Positions 11,133 to 20,936 of a stretch of 64,000 nucleotides of DNA are shown here, piece by piece (within the stretch, counting starts at the first letter, position 1; the number at the start of each line of letters is the position of its first letter). The stretch lies in assembly GCA_047967505.1 (NCBI GenBank), contig CM106539.1, one strand, 5' to 3'. Under the pieces are notes generated by a model. The model searched no databases. It was not told the origin of the DNA and saw only the letters and a list, made by a program, of their open reading frames with translations. The position numbers and the translations under genes are program-made. This DNA comes from Dipteris shenzhenensis (taxonomy: Eukaryota; Polypodiophyta; Polypodiopsida; Gleicheniales).

Positions 11133-12534
11133 TGTTGGCTCTTTCCCATGGCTTTCGCAAGAAGAGCAAGGTATTCTCAATATGCAGGCTTTCGAGGTAT
11201 TTTTTTACCTACAGATATATTGGGGTTGTCATTTGTAGTATACGTGTAGCTTAGGACCTCGAGTCATATTCCAATGAGAGACGTAGGCTTAAGTGTAGTA
11301 AGCAAACATAGTGCATGCATGTGTGAAAGGAACATGCATCATCATGGTTGAGGTAATGAAGGCTTTTGCCTTCATTGGGGGATGAATGGTTTAGGAGGAG
11401 TTTAAGGATTAGAGAGAGGTTCATGGTTTAGAAGGAGGTTCCAAGGTTTAGAGAAAGGTTCTAGAGTTTAAAAGAGGTTCAAGGGTTAGAAGGAGGTTCC
11501 AAAGTTTAGAGAGAGGTTCCAGAGTTTAGAAGAGGTTCAAGGGTTAGAAGGAGGTTCCAAGGTTTAGAGAGAGGTTCCAAAGTTTAGAAGAGATTCAAGG
11601 GTTAGAAGGAGGATCCAAGGTTCAAAGTAGAGTACATGGTGGAGAACTCATCTCCCTCGTAGATCATGGACGTTAAGCATTGAGGAACTAAGGGTTTAGA
11701 GGGAGCATAGGAGAGGGAGAGGAAGAAGGTGTAAGAGCATGGGGGAAAGAAGAGAGGAGAGGGAGGAAGAGGAGGGAGGAGGAGGAGGAGGAGGAGGAGG
11801 AGGAGGAGGAGGAGAGGGAGAGGATGGGTTATAAGGTTGGAGGAGATGGGAGGAGGAATTGCAAGGTTAGGACATTCTTCTGGACGTGGAGTGCAAGGAA
11901 GCATGGACACTGTGAGACCATTGCTTGGAATACCAAAGTAGAACTCAACACAATGCCCCAAAGACTGTGGGCTTCATTCCATTATGGGATTTTTATACAA
12001 GTTGGAAAGCTTCTCTCTCTACATGTAGGAATTGTAAGACATTCTCTCTCTACATGTAGAACTTGCATGTAGGAGTTGCAAGTTGCATGTAGCAGTTGCA
12101 TGTTGCATGTAGGAGTTGCATGTAAGACATGCATGTAGGAATCGCATGTAGGACTTGCATGTAGGAGTTGCAAGTAGAAGTTACAAGTAGAACATGCATG
12201 TAGGAATCGCATGTAGGACTTGCATGTAAGAGTTGCATGTAGAACTCACATGTAGGAATCACATGTAGGACTTGCATGTAGAACATGCATGTAGGAGTTG
12301 CAAGTAGAACTTGCATGTAGGAGTTGCATGTAGAACTTGCATGTAGAACATGCATGTAGGAGTTTGCAAGTAGAACTTGCATGTAGGAGTTGCATGTAGA
12401 ATTTGCATGTAGAACATGCAAGTTGGATTCCTAAGATGGATTATTCCTAGCCTTATGCAAGTACAAGCGAAGCTTTGCCACTACTCTACACACACATTTG
12501 TGCTACCTAAGTCCATGTTGGCACAGAGACAACA
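11133..12534 (-). repeat. LTR B (gypsy type), full length
   Basis: A 1402-bp minus-strand LTR. It starts TGTTGTCTCTGTGCC at 12534 and ends GAGCCAACA at 11133. In element order: 5' stretch shared with LTRs C and D (GTAGTGGCAAAGC), the longest CATGCA array (about 12425-12050), TATA-like box (about 11999-11991), a GAG/CTC tract (about 11825-11705), AACCTTGG blocks, and a conserved U5. Its right flank has no polypurine tract, which with the PBS marks it as a 5' LTR. Confidence 0.85.
12050..12425 (-). promoter_or_regulatory. U3 array of ~13-bp CATGCA units (LTR B)
   Basis: The longest of the four arrays, close to 30 units by eye, in inverted orientation to LTR A. Variants with TTGCA or TCACATG interrupt the CATGCA cores. 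Confidence 0.55.
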
Positions 12535-12798
12535 ATGGGTCATCTTTCTCAGTCTCCCTAGAGTCAGTGTGACAATTGCAAAGTTATCATCCTCTTCTAG
12601 ATAGACAGTGAGGTCAACAAAAGACTCCCCAAAACGTGGTGAGTCATTGTTTGTCTCTCCATTATTTGTCACCCCATCTTCATAGAGAGGGAAAATTGTA
12701 ATGTCCTCACAATTATCATGATCCCCTGTTATGCACGCACTGCAGAAACAAGAAAATTTTCTTGTTTTGGGCACGTGGTTGTTTGAAAGCCAGGCCAT
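12535..12798 (-). pseudogene. Fragment with Cys-cluster motif, interrupted by LTR B
   Basis: Minus-strand open frame starting MAWLSNNHVPKTRK, followed by SCFCSACITGDHDNCE. This CXCX2CX6-7C cluster resembles small zinc-binding tails often found with transposon-derived proteins. An acidic segment (VYLEEDDNF) follows. The natural frame ends at the LTR B insertion point (about 12534). No start or end exon can be defined and no function is claimed. Confidence 0.35.
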
Positions 12799-12952
12799 AT
12801 GCTATGAGACAAAGTAGAATCCATAGGATGATTTAAATTGAGAGAAAGCAACATTTGACCGCACCCAATGTTGTTTTATATTTTCTTGTACATGGTGATG
12901 TTGACCCTAGGTCAATACAATTGGTACACAATCACCAAGCATCGAGCACAAA

Positions 12953-13137
12953 TGGCAGGAGCGACGGTCAAGCACCGTTTTGTAGTAGTGGGTGCCAATG
13001 ATTCTGAGGTATTGACCTATAGGCAAGTAGCAATGAGTGCATTAGAAATGGGATGGCAGGAGCGATGGTCGAGCATTGTTTTGTAGTAGTGGGTGCCAAT
13101 GATTTTGAGGTATCGACCTATAGGCAAGTAGCAACGA
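12953..13137 (+). repeat. 101-bp imperfect tandem duplication
   Basis: The block ATGGCAGGAGCGA...AGGCAAGTAGCAA occurs at about 12953 and again 101 bp later with scattered substitutions. No gene is recognised in it. Confidence 0.8.
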
Positions 13138-13659
13138 TTGCATCGAGGGCATGCTAAAATGGAAGGCGGATAGTAGGTAGAAGTTAAGTTATAATAGGTG
13201 GGGAAAGAACGAGAGAGCAGTGTGCCGAGTTCTCTCCCTCTAAACTGAGTTGATAGGATAGGGGGTGTTCATTGAAAGTCAAGGAGGCTTGGTTGTACAT
13301 GGTGATTGTGATTGAATGAATGAGCAATGGTCTCTCTTCTTGGTCTCCACTTGTGTATCTTACTAAGTGTTAAGTGTGGATAATAACTCGATATTCTCCC
13401 ATCAGCACACTGTTCTTTCTCGTTTGCTAACCCCGACCTTTGAGTGTTGATTGTTCGCACCTATTTGCACCCGAGCACCCCTACCTTAGGATTGCAAGAG
13501 TGAGAATCTTGACAAGGTACAACAATAGGTTGGGAACTAACCCAAGTGTTTTGAGCTAGCAGGGTGAGTGAACACATGCATCAACATTTTGGCAAATCCT
13601 GTTGGGTAAGGTTAAGCGAATTGCGAGTTGACAACCTATCAAGATAGGAAATTTAGAGA

Positions 13660-13920
13660 ACCGAGTTGGTAAGATTGGTGTTATTAGGGAGAAGGAGAGA
13701 GTTCATGATTACCCATGATGAGGCAAAAAAGTTGTTGGGAATCGTGGGTTACTATAGGAAGTTTATTCAATTAACTCCAAGCGAGTGGCAACAACTGATA
13801 GAGTCCTTGAAGACCAAGGTGTGGAACATAGAAAGTATGGTGGATTGTTCTTTGATTGCTCTTGAATTAAGTAGTGTCCAAGACACGCTTGGAGAGAAGA
13901 AGATACACGGCTATACATGA
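13660..13920 (+). pseudogene. Possible gypsy reverse-transcriptase scrap
   Basis: Short frame containing HDEAKKLLGIVGYYRKFI, similar to the segment after the gypsy RT palm (LGxVxYYRRFI) that gypsy B also carries near 35000. The remainder does not match. This may be a captured scrap; confidence is low. Confidence 0.35.
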
Positions 13921-14598
13921 AGAATTTTTAAACCAGAGAAAATGGCTACATCCAACTATGCAAGGCAAAGCGATCTCGAAACGAGAATTCAATGCTCAAA
14001 GGAGGATGGCAGAGGCAATTGTCCAACAAGAGCGATGATCAAGAGAAGAGAGACTTGGATATGTACCTCAGGGGTGGAAGTTGACTACTATGCAGAGCTA
14101 AAAGGTCAGAACAATGGTGTCGGCTGAGGCATCCCAGAAGTTTGGCGGCCATCATGGCAAATGGAAGCACTCATTCACAGAGAGTTTGGATTTCAAACAG
14201 ATGGCCATATTGTCGATGGAACAACAAAATGGACACAAAGACCAACTCAGAGAGCGATGAGAACATCTATATCATTACTCAGCTATTCTACCTGAAAGAG
14301 TACATCTAGAAAGGTGTGAAGCCAGAACAGTGGCTATGGTAGATGGACAAAGAATCCATCATCATGAAGACAGGCATGCCTCTAATGGATAGAGATGCCA
14401 CCATAGATCAGAGCTCAATAAAGAGCAACTAAGGTAGTTTTCTTGAGTTCCTCTCACAACATATAGAGAACCTACTGTGCTAATAGGTATGCATCCGGTT
14501 GTACCCTTGAGGTCTAAGGACATTACCAACCGAGGAAACATCCTCAATCAGGAAAGTGATGGGTGGGGAGCGAGTGAGTTAGTTCTTTTGAGCGGTAC
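13921..14598. other. Intergenic, nothing recognised
   Basis: Only short open frames, without motifs. It ends at the copia-2 LTR. Confidence 0.5.
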
Positions 14599-14952
14599 TG
14601 TGAAGATAGTGGGAGAGAGGGAAGGAGTCTCACTTGCAGCTTTCTCACATGAACAATTGGGGGAATACACACAAAGGTGGAGGCTGAAAACAGTTTTCCT
14701 CTTCTTAGTTGTGAAAGCCAAAAGAACTCAAGTACAAAGAAAATAGAAGAACCCTATATGTGGGTCTCAAACCAAACTCAACTAACTAAGGTGGCATACT
14801 AACTGAGCCACAAACTAGAGTAGATAAGGATAGCTGTCATCCAGCTATTATTCGTGGGCGGTGTACCAACTGCATCTCCAGCTAACAAGTCGGTGACATA
14901 AATGCACAACAGTCACCCTGGCATATCGCGAGTGGAGCTCGATATCTCAACA
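14599..14952 (-). repeat. Copia-2 3' LTR
   Basis: A 354-bp LTR, TGTTGAGATATC to CTTCACA in element sense. Same length and termini as copia-1. The pol reading frame runs about 40 bp into it before stopping. Confidence 0.88.
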
Positions 14953-17078
14953 CTCCCCCTCGAGCTCAATCCCAATTCCTGCACACCAAGCAGGTCTCTG
15001 AACTTGCGCAGCTTCTCTGCGCCCAATGCTTTCGTGAATATGTCAGCTACCTGATCCTCTGTGCTGACATAAACTAGATCAATAAGACCTAGTAAAACCT
15101 TCTCCCGCACATAGTGATAATGCACCTCAATGTGCTTTGTTCTGGCATGAAAGAATGGGTTCTTTGCCAAATGTATACTACTCATGTTGTCACAATAAAT
15201 GACAACCGGCCCATCTGTAGACTGATGCATATCATAGAGTAGCTTATGCAACCAAGCTACCCCACATGCAGCCATTGCTGCACCTCTGTACTCAGCCTCT
15301 GTGCTCGACAAGGCAACTGTAGGCTGTTTCTTGCTGCTCCAAGTGACTGCAGCACTCCCAAAAGAGAACACATATCCACTGGTAGATCGCCTATCAGAAA
15401 TACTACCAGCCCAATCAGCATCAGTGTATCCATGCAACTGTATCTGAACCCCAACCTCATAAAATAGTCCATACTGCAATGTGGACTTCACATACCTGAG
15501 TATGCGTCTAGCCGCATCCAAATGCGGTTTCCTTGGAGCCTGCATAAACTGACTTACCAACCCAACAGCATAGCTCAAATCTGGCCTAGTAATAGTCATG
15601 TAAATCAAACTTCCTACTATGTGTCTGTACATAGTAGGGTCTTCCAGAAGCTCACCTGCATCTGCACTCAGCTTCACATTCTGCTCCAAAGGAACTGAAA
15701 TAGGCTTACAGCCTATCATCCCATATTTGGACAGCATGTCCAATCCATACTGCCTCTGCAAGAGCTGTATCCCACTTGGTGATCTAATCACCTCAATGCC
15801 CAAGAAATAACGCAGCTCTCCCAAATCCTTCATCTCAAACTTCTGTCTCAATAGCATTTTCACATGAAGGATATCTTCATCACTATCACCTGTGATGATC
15901 AAATCATCAACATAAATGACCAGCAGCATAATCCCTTTCTCTATTTTTCTCACATAGAGTGAGAAATCTGCCTTGGAAATCTGAAAGCCAGTAGTGACAA
16001 GATACTGTCCTATCTTGTCAGACCATGCTCTAGGTGCTTGCTTCAAGCCATACAAGGCTTTCTTCAACCTGCAAGCAAACTCAGGATGAATAGCATGAAC
16101 ATAACCTGCTGGCTGCTCCATAAAGACCTCTTCTTGCAAATCACCAAGCAAGAAGGCATTCTTTACATCCATCTGATGTAAAGACCATCCCTTTGATGCA
16201 GCCATAGCAATGGCTACTCTTATGGTTGCCATCCTTGCAACCGGGCTGAAAGTTTCTTCATAATCAATGCCATATGTCTGTGCATACCCCGTGACAACTA
16301 ATCTTGCCTTGTATCTATTCACAGAACCATCTGCATTGTGCTTGATCTTATAAACCCACTTACAGCCAATTTCATTCTTGTCTTTAGGCAAAGGCACCAA
16401 TTCCCATGTAGCATTAGCATCCAAGGCATCCATTTCTTCATCCATGGCTTTCTCCCATTTTTCATTTCCCATGGCTTGCTCAAAAGAAGTGGGTTCTGGT
16501 TCCTGTATCACTTTGACCATATAGGCATAGTGAATGGCTGTAAATCCATCATATTTCAGCCTATCCACAGGATACCTAACCCTGGTAGACCTGCACAAAA
16601 TAGGCTCACTTCCAGGTGCTCTCAAAACATCCCTGGTCTTCCTTACTCCAGGTGTAACAACAGAAGGAATACCCAACTCATCATCAATGCTCTGTTCTGA
16701 GCCACTGGATTCACCATCCACATAAGAGTGACCTGCATTCACATCAAACATGGGCTGATCTACCTTCTCTTTTCCTTTTCGTGATACCTGCATACCACTC
16801 TCTGCATTGCTTTGAGGAGATTCTCCTGATCTCAATCTGCTTGTCCATGGTGAAGTATGTGAACCACTGCTAGAGGACACTCCAGGTCCACTAATATTTT
16901 GTGATTGCTGCTGTGAAATCTGTGCAGCATTACCATTTTGTGCATCTACATCAATCATCACATTCACTGGTTTATACCAGCTGCTCATCTCATCAAAAAC
17001 AACATCTCTGCTCACTGTGAACTTATGTGTAGAAGGGTTATAGCATCTATACCCTTTCTGCTGGTAGAGAATAACCAA
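14913..17078 (-). CDS. Copia-2 pol C-terminal part: RT and RNase H
   Basis: 721-codon open frame that copies element RNA into DNA. From its start: the integrase-RT linker with Ser/Gln-rich tract and GSHTSPWTSRLRSG; RT beginning [20 protein letters not shown] (about residues 225-245); [20 protein letters not shown], which carries a catalytic Asp; LYGLKQAPRAW; and the catalytic YVDD in LLVIYVDDLIITGD (about residue 395). RNase H follows with [24 protein letters not shown] and [11 protein letters not shown], then ADIFTKAL near the end. All key catalytic motifs are intact. The apparent start is not a real initiation site: the frame is separated from the upstream integrase frame only by a one-base insertion near 17059-17068. 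The stop lies inside the LTR. Confidence 0.9.
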   Translation of the reverse strand: MVILYQQKGYRCYNPSTHKFTVSRDVVFDEMSSWYKPVNVMIDVDAQNGNAAQISQQQSQNISGPGVSSSSGSHTSPWTSRLRSGESPQSNAESGMQVSRKGKEKVDQPMFDVNAGHSYVDGESSGSEQSIDDELGIPSVVTPGVRKTRDVLRAPGSEPILCRSTRVRYPVDRLKYDGFTAIHYAYMVKVIQEPEPTSFEQAMGNEKWEKAMDEEMDALDANATWELVPLPKDKNEIGCKWVYKIKHNADGSVNRYKARLVVTGYAQTYGIDYEETFSPVARMATIRVAIAMAASKGWSLHQMDVKNAFLLGDLQEEVFMEQPAGYVHAIHPEFACRLKKALYGLKQAPRAWSDKIGQYLVTTGFQISKADFSLYVRKIEKGIMLLVIYVDDLIITGDSDEDILHVKMLLRQKFEMKDLGELRYFLGIEVIRSPSGIQLLQRQYGLDMLSKYGMIGCKPISVPLEQNVKLSADAGELLEDPTMYRHIVGSLIYMTITRPDLSYAVGLVSQFMQAPRKPHLDAARRILRYVKSTLQYGLFYEVGVQIQLHGYTDADWAGSISDRRSTSGYVFSFGSAAVTWSSKKQPTVALSSTEAEYRGAAMAACGVAWLHKLLYDMHQSTDGPVVIYCDNMSSIHLAKNPFFHARTKHIEVHYHYVREKVLLGLIDLVYVSTEDQVADIFTKALGAEKLRKFRDLLGVQELGLSSRGSVEISSSTRDMPG

Positions 17079-18849
17079 TAAAGATGCACTTCTTAGCTTT
17101 TGGATCCAACTTGGACCTCAACTCATCTGGCACATGGACATAGGCAATGCAACCAAAAATTTTCAAATGAGAAATATCTGGTTTCCTACCAGTATACATC
17201 TCCTCTAGCGTCATGCCATGTATTGCTGCAGTGGGAGTCCTATTCATTATATAAACTGCTGTAGCAACTACTTCAGCCCAATAATAATCTGGTAGATCTT
17301 TTTCATTTAGCATAGCCCGTGATACCTCTCCAATATGCCTGTTTTTCCTTTCTGCAATTCCATTTTGCTGTGGGGTATGACTGCATGAATATTGCTGCTT
17401 TATACCATGCTCCTGCAAGAACCTTGCAAACTCATTTGAGAGGTACTCTCCCCCTCCATCTGACCTTAGGCATTTTATTTGCAGGCCTGTTTCTTTTTCA
17501 ACCATAGCTTTGAAAGCTTTGAAGTGCCCAAACACTTCACTTTTCTTTTTCAAAAAATACACCCAAAGTTTTCTGCTGAAGTCATCAATAAATGTGACAA
17601 AATAGTGACAGCCACCAATAGATGCAGCTTTAGTAGTCCACACATCAGAGTGGATTAATTCCAATGGCTTTTTACTCTCTTGAACATGCCTAGGAAAAGG
17701 TTTCCTTGCCTGTTTCCCAAATTGACAGGCTTCACAAACCTTGTGCATTTCTGCAACCTTGAATTTAGGCAATCCTGCAACAATATTTTGGGCTTGCATT
17801 GATTTAAGTCGCTGTATATTAACATGACCAATGCATTTGTGCCAGATATTAATATCTGCAACTACACCGGTCCCATGTGCAAACATTGCTGCACTCAATT
17901 CAGGCATGTCCGCATCCAACGTAAACATCCTGCCCTTCTTCTTTCCTTTTGCTATCAAGCGACCATTATTTTTCATATCCTCAACAAAGCATCCATGAGG
18001 ATTAAATCTGACCTGCAAGCCCTGCTCAACCATCTGACCAACAGAAACCAGGTTCTTGGTGATGTTCGGGACATGAAATACATCAGACAAGTATTTCTTT
18101 TTCCCATCCTGCATAGACAAAGGAATTTTGAAAATCTGCACAATAGGATGTGCAGTATCATCACCAGTCTCCACAAATCCTGGTTTTTCCATTTTCCTTG
18201 CATCTTGCATCCATTCTGCATGACCTGTCATGTGGTTTGACGCACCTGAGTCAACATACCACACATCATTTCGTTCTTCTGCACTTGTCACAGAATTGGT
18301 CATATGCTGCACCATAAATAGATGCTCATTTCTGTCATCACCCTGCCTACTAGAAGATGCATAATTGCCTTGCTGCAATTTTCCAGTCATAATGTCATTC
18401 TGCTTTTTATAGCAGTCCTTAGCCATATGACCCATTTTGCCACAATAGTAGCATTCAACATTGCTGTTTGCATTTTGGCCTCTTTGCCATCCACCACGGC
18501 CTCTTTGGCTCCCCCTGCCTCTAGAGTTACCACGTCCTCCTGCATAGGACTGGTTTTCTTGCGTTTGCTGCATATTCTGATTTCTACCACGGCCTGCAGA
18601 TCGGCCTCCTCTACCTCTGCCTCTTTCTCTGCCAGCATTTGAGTAGAAGACAGTTTCTTTTGAAGTTCCTGCTGAAGAAGATGCACCCCCATTTCTCTGC
18701 TCTTCAGAAATTAGAAGAGCAATCAACTCCTCAAAATATGGAAATTTTTCACGGACGGCAATGGATGTCCAGAATTGTGCATAATCCTTTCCTAGACCAT
18801 TCAAGGTCACAGAAACCAAATCGTCATCATCATTCTTGAAGAATAACAT
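17047..18849 (-). CDS. Copia-2 gag C-terminus, protease and integrase
   Basis: 600-codon open frame upstream of, and overlapping, the RT frame. It starts within gag (DDDDLVSVTLNGLGKDYAQF), then an Arg/Gly-rich stretch (RGRGRGGRSAGRGRN), a zinc knuckle CYYCGKMGHMAKDC (about residue 133), aspartic protease VWYVDSGASNHMT (about 196), and integrase with zinc-binding HxxxxH/CxxC (WHKCIGHVN, CEACQFG). The catalytic core has Asp in LIHSDVW, Asp in FIDDFSRKLWV and Glu in SDGGGEYLSN, followed by HTPQQNGIAERKNR. It ends at the frameshift after KKCIFIGYS. The first Met is probably internal because the frame stays open upstream. The gag N-terminus is missing at the element break. Confidence 0.9.
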   Translation of the reverse strand: MLFFKNDDDDLVSVTLNGLGKDYAQFWTSIAVREKFPYFEELIALLISEEQRNGGASSSAGTSKETVFYSNAGRERGRGRGGRSAGRGRNQNMQQTQENQSYAGGRGNSRGRGSQRGRGGWQRGQNANSNVECYYCGKMGHMAKDCYKKQNDIMTGKLQQGNYASSSRQGDDRNEHLFMVQHMTNSVTSAEERNDVWYVDSGASNHMTGHAEWMQDARKMEKPGFVETGDDTAHPIVQIFKIPLSMQDGKKKYLSDVFHVPNITKNLVSVGQMVEQGLQVRFNPHGCFVEDMKNNGRLIAKGKKKGRMFTLDADMPELSAAMFAHGTGVVADINIWHKCIGHVNIQRLKSMQAQNIVAGLPKFKVAEMHKVCEACQFGKQARKPFPRHVQESKKPLELIHSDVWTTKAASIGGCHYFVTFIDDFSRKLWVYFLKKKSEVFGHFKAFKAMVEKETGLQIKCLRSDGGGEYLSNEFARFLQEHGIKQQYSCSHTPQQNGIAERKNRHIGEVSRAMLNEKDLPDYYWAEVVATAVYIMNRTPTAAIHGMTLEEMYTGRKPDISHLKIFGCIAYVHVPDELRSKLDPKAKKCIFIGYSLPAERV

Positions 18850-19500
18850 GGAAAGAAAAGAGGTAGATCCATAATGTCGAGCAATTGTAGCTAAATTGCC
18901 AGAAATAGTTGATACTCAAGTAATCACCCAATCAAAGGGGGTAGTGACAACAATCAAAGACATTGATACTTTGGGTAAGGATATCAACTGGATGGCACAG
19001 GAGTGGGTAGTAAAGATTGCAGGGGAGTTGAAAGGTAAAGTGCCAGTAGTAGTCAAAATGCCCAAGCAGTTCCAGCACTCAAGGAGAATCCTCAAGATCT
19101 AGTTCTAAAGAAGCAGAATCTGTTATGCCACAAGAAACTAGAGGCATTTGGGTTTAGGCTATAGGGGTCAGGGTTTAGGATTTAGGGTATGGGGTAGAGT
19201 TACAAATATTAGCCATGCTACCATTTTTAAGGTTTCAATTGGTTTAAATATAATTAAACTTCATTCATAGGTTTTTATAAATGACTTTAGATGGCTTATG
19301 CCGATCGATTTGAGTACTGGGAGGGCTAAATTTGGACATCATACAATAAAGTTATGTTAATTTTTGGGAGAATTTATCAAATTTCAAGATTGAAATATTA
19401 GCCACACTAGTTTGGAGAAGCTTTTAATGTCTTTGGGAAAATATTCGCCCTTAAAAATTTATCTTGGGGAGGGTAGGGAAAAAAGGAAATTAATGAAATG
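18850..19500. other. Flank of copia-2 break; telomere-like motifs only
   Basis: A short plus frame (18896-19102) is not recognised. Positions 19148-19200 hold a few degenerate GGGTTTAGG-type motifs, too few and irregular to be a telomeric array. Confidence 0.5.
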
Positions 19501-19640
19501 GAGGAGAGGAAAGTGGGGGGGGGAAGGGGGGGGGGGGGAAGAGGGAGGGGAGTGGGGAAAGGGGGGGAGGGGAAAAGGGGGGAGAGGGGGGGGGAAGGGG
19601 GGAAAGGGGGGGGTGGGAGGGGGGGGGAAGGGGGGAGGGA
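19500..19640. repeat. G-rich tract
   Basis: Runs of G interrupted by A (GGGGGGGAAGGGGG type). The Gly-rich and Pro-rich frames here are compositional. Confidence 0.8.
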
Positions 19641-19935
19641 GGAGGGAGCATGGGAAGTGTTCAAGAATATGCAAGTCCATCTAAATTTTGCTGAGGTGAT
19701 GCAAATAGATCCATATTGTCATGACTTCTTTGCTCAACAGATCAAGGAATCCACCAAGAAACCCAAGGAAGTGCAAATGTTAGCCACAATGCCCATGATT
19801 AATACACTAGTTGTGGATGAAGATGTTTATCACTATCAAGATTGAGAAGTTGACCATACCAAGTGTAATAGTGGATGGAGGATTAGGAGTGAACATCCAT
19901 TCTGAAGAAACTACCCAAAAGCTAAAGTTCAAGTC
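19641..19935 (+). pseudogene. Gypsy gag-protease fragment
   Basis: Plus-strand remnant reading a helical gag-like segment (NFAEVMQIDPYCHDFFAQQ) and, after one frameshift, IPSVIVDGGLGVNIHSEET. That second part matches the DGGxxVN active-site region of Ty3/gypsy proteases and parallels PVIVDGGAGVNIL in gypsy B (about 34460). It is cut by the pyrimidine tract. Confidence 0.55.
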
Positions 19936-20195
19936 ATACTTCCTCTTCTCTCCCATCTCCTATTTCCTTTCTTTTCTCCTATCTCTTCTCTTATTTCCTC
20001 TCTTCCCCTCTCTTCTCTTCTCTCTTTTCCTCTTCTCTCTTTTCCTCTGTTTTCTTCTCTTTTCCTCTCTTTCCTTCTCTCTTTCCATCTCTTCTCCTCT
20101 CTTTTTCTCTCTTGTCCTCTTCTCTCTTTCATCTCTTTTCCTCTCTTTCCTTCTCTCTTTTCTTCTCTTCTCCTCTCTTTTCCTTCTCTATTTTT
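19936..20195. repeat. Pyrimidine tract left of copia-3
   Basis: Irregular TTTTCCTCTCTTTCC repeats directly against the outer end of the copia-3 3' LTR. The hydrophobic or Arg/Glu-rich frames are not genes. Confidence 0.88.
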
Positions 20196-20928
20196 AGTAA
20201 GAAAATAATACAATGTGTGTGCTCAACAGATAACAGGATCTCGTATGCAAGAGAGAAAACAAGATAGTATGGAGAATCAAAATTTTGATTACTGTAGAAC
20301 TGATACAATAGATGGCGCTGCCTCCCAACCGTGCACTCTTGTGAAAGAAGCTTCGATGGCATGCTGGAAATAGTAGAAGATGAAGGCTAGATGCTAAGGA
20401 ATCAGGGTTGCTATAGCCAGTGATGAAATGGGCTTCACGGGCTTGCTCTTATATAGCCACCAGTCGTAGTCGGTTAGGCTTAAGTGGCTGATTGACCCAG
20501 TCCACCCAAAACAATCGACTGGGTCGGTCCCGAAATAGGCCACCAACCATACGATAGAACCGGTGTGCAAAACAGAGCAACTGACCTATGGTCGTTGTTC
20601 AGCCCAGAGCCATCCAGGAACTCATCTAAGGCTCCAAAAGGGCCCCACAACTCGAGAGTGGGCTGCCTCAGGAAATGCTCCATCTACCCTTAGTGCAGTC
20701 AGTCAAGGGATGCCTTCCCGCACTTGCATGTAGCCTAGTTGGCGGTGTGCCAACTCTATCTGAAGCCATCTAGCCATCAGGCCCACACATGGCCCCCATT
20801 TGGTGTCCAAACCAGGACCTACCGGATAACTGAGCTACTCAAATGCCTTCTCCTCATATGGGGGGCTTACAAGTAGAGTTAGCTGGTTCCTGCTTAGTTA
20901 CACGAGAGTGGAGCATTGATATCTAACA
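20196..20928 (-). repeat. Copia-3 3' LTR
   Basis: About 733 bp. In element sense it starts TGTTAGATATCAATGC after a GAGGGGGGG polypurine tract and ends TATTTTCTTAC. The terminal CA is replaced by CT at 20196-20197. Confidence 0.85.
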
Positions 20929-20936
20929 CCCCCCCT

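Larger units (their letters stand above)
14599..18849 (-). mobile_element. Copia-2, nearly intact internal region, no 5' LTR
   Basis: Minus-strand Ty1/copia element, sister of copia-1. It keeps the 3' LTR (14599-14952), polypurine tract (14953-14962) and a polyprotein of about 1300 codons broken by one frameshift. Homology to gag ends at about 18849, so the gag N-terminus, PBS and 5' LTR are gone. Confidence 0.92.

Noticed and set aside
9920-12425. CRISPR-like repeat array
   Set aside because: Units are contiguous and variable, with no unique spacers, and lie in eukaryotic LTRs.
12868-13086. 72-codon plus frame across the 101-bp duplication
   Set aside because: No domain, and the duplication breaks the frame.
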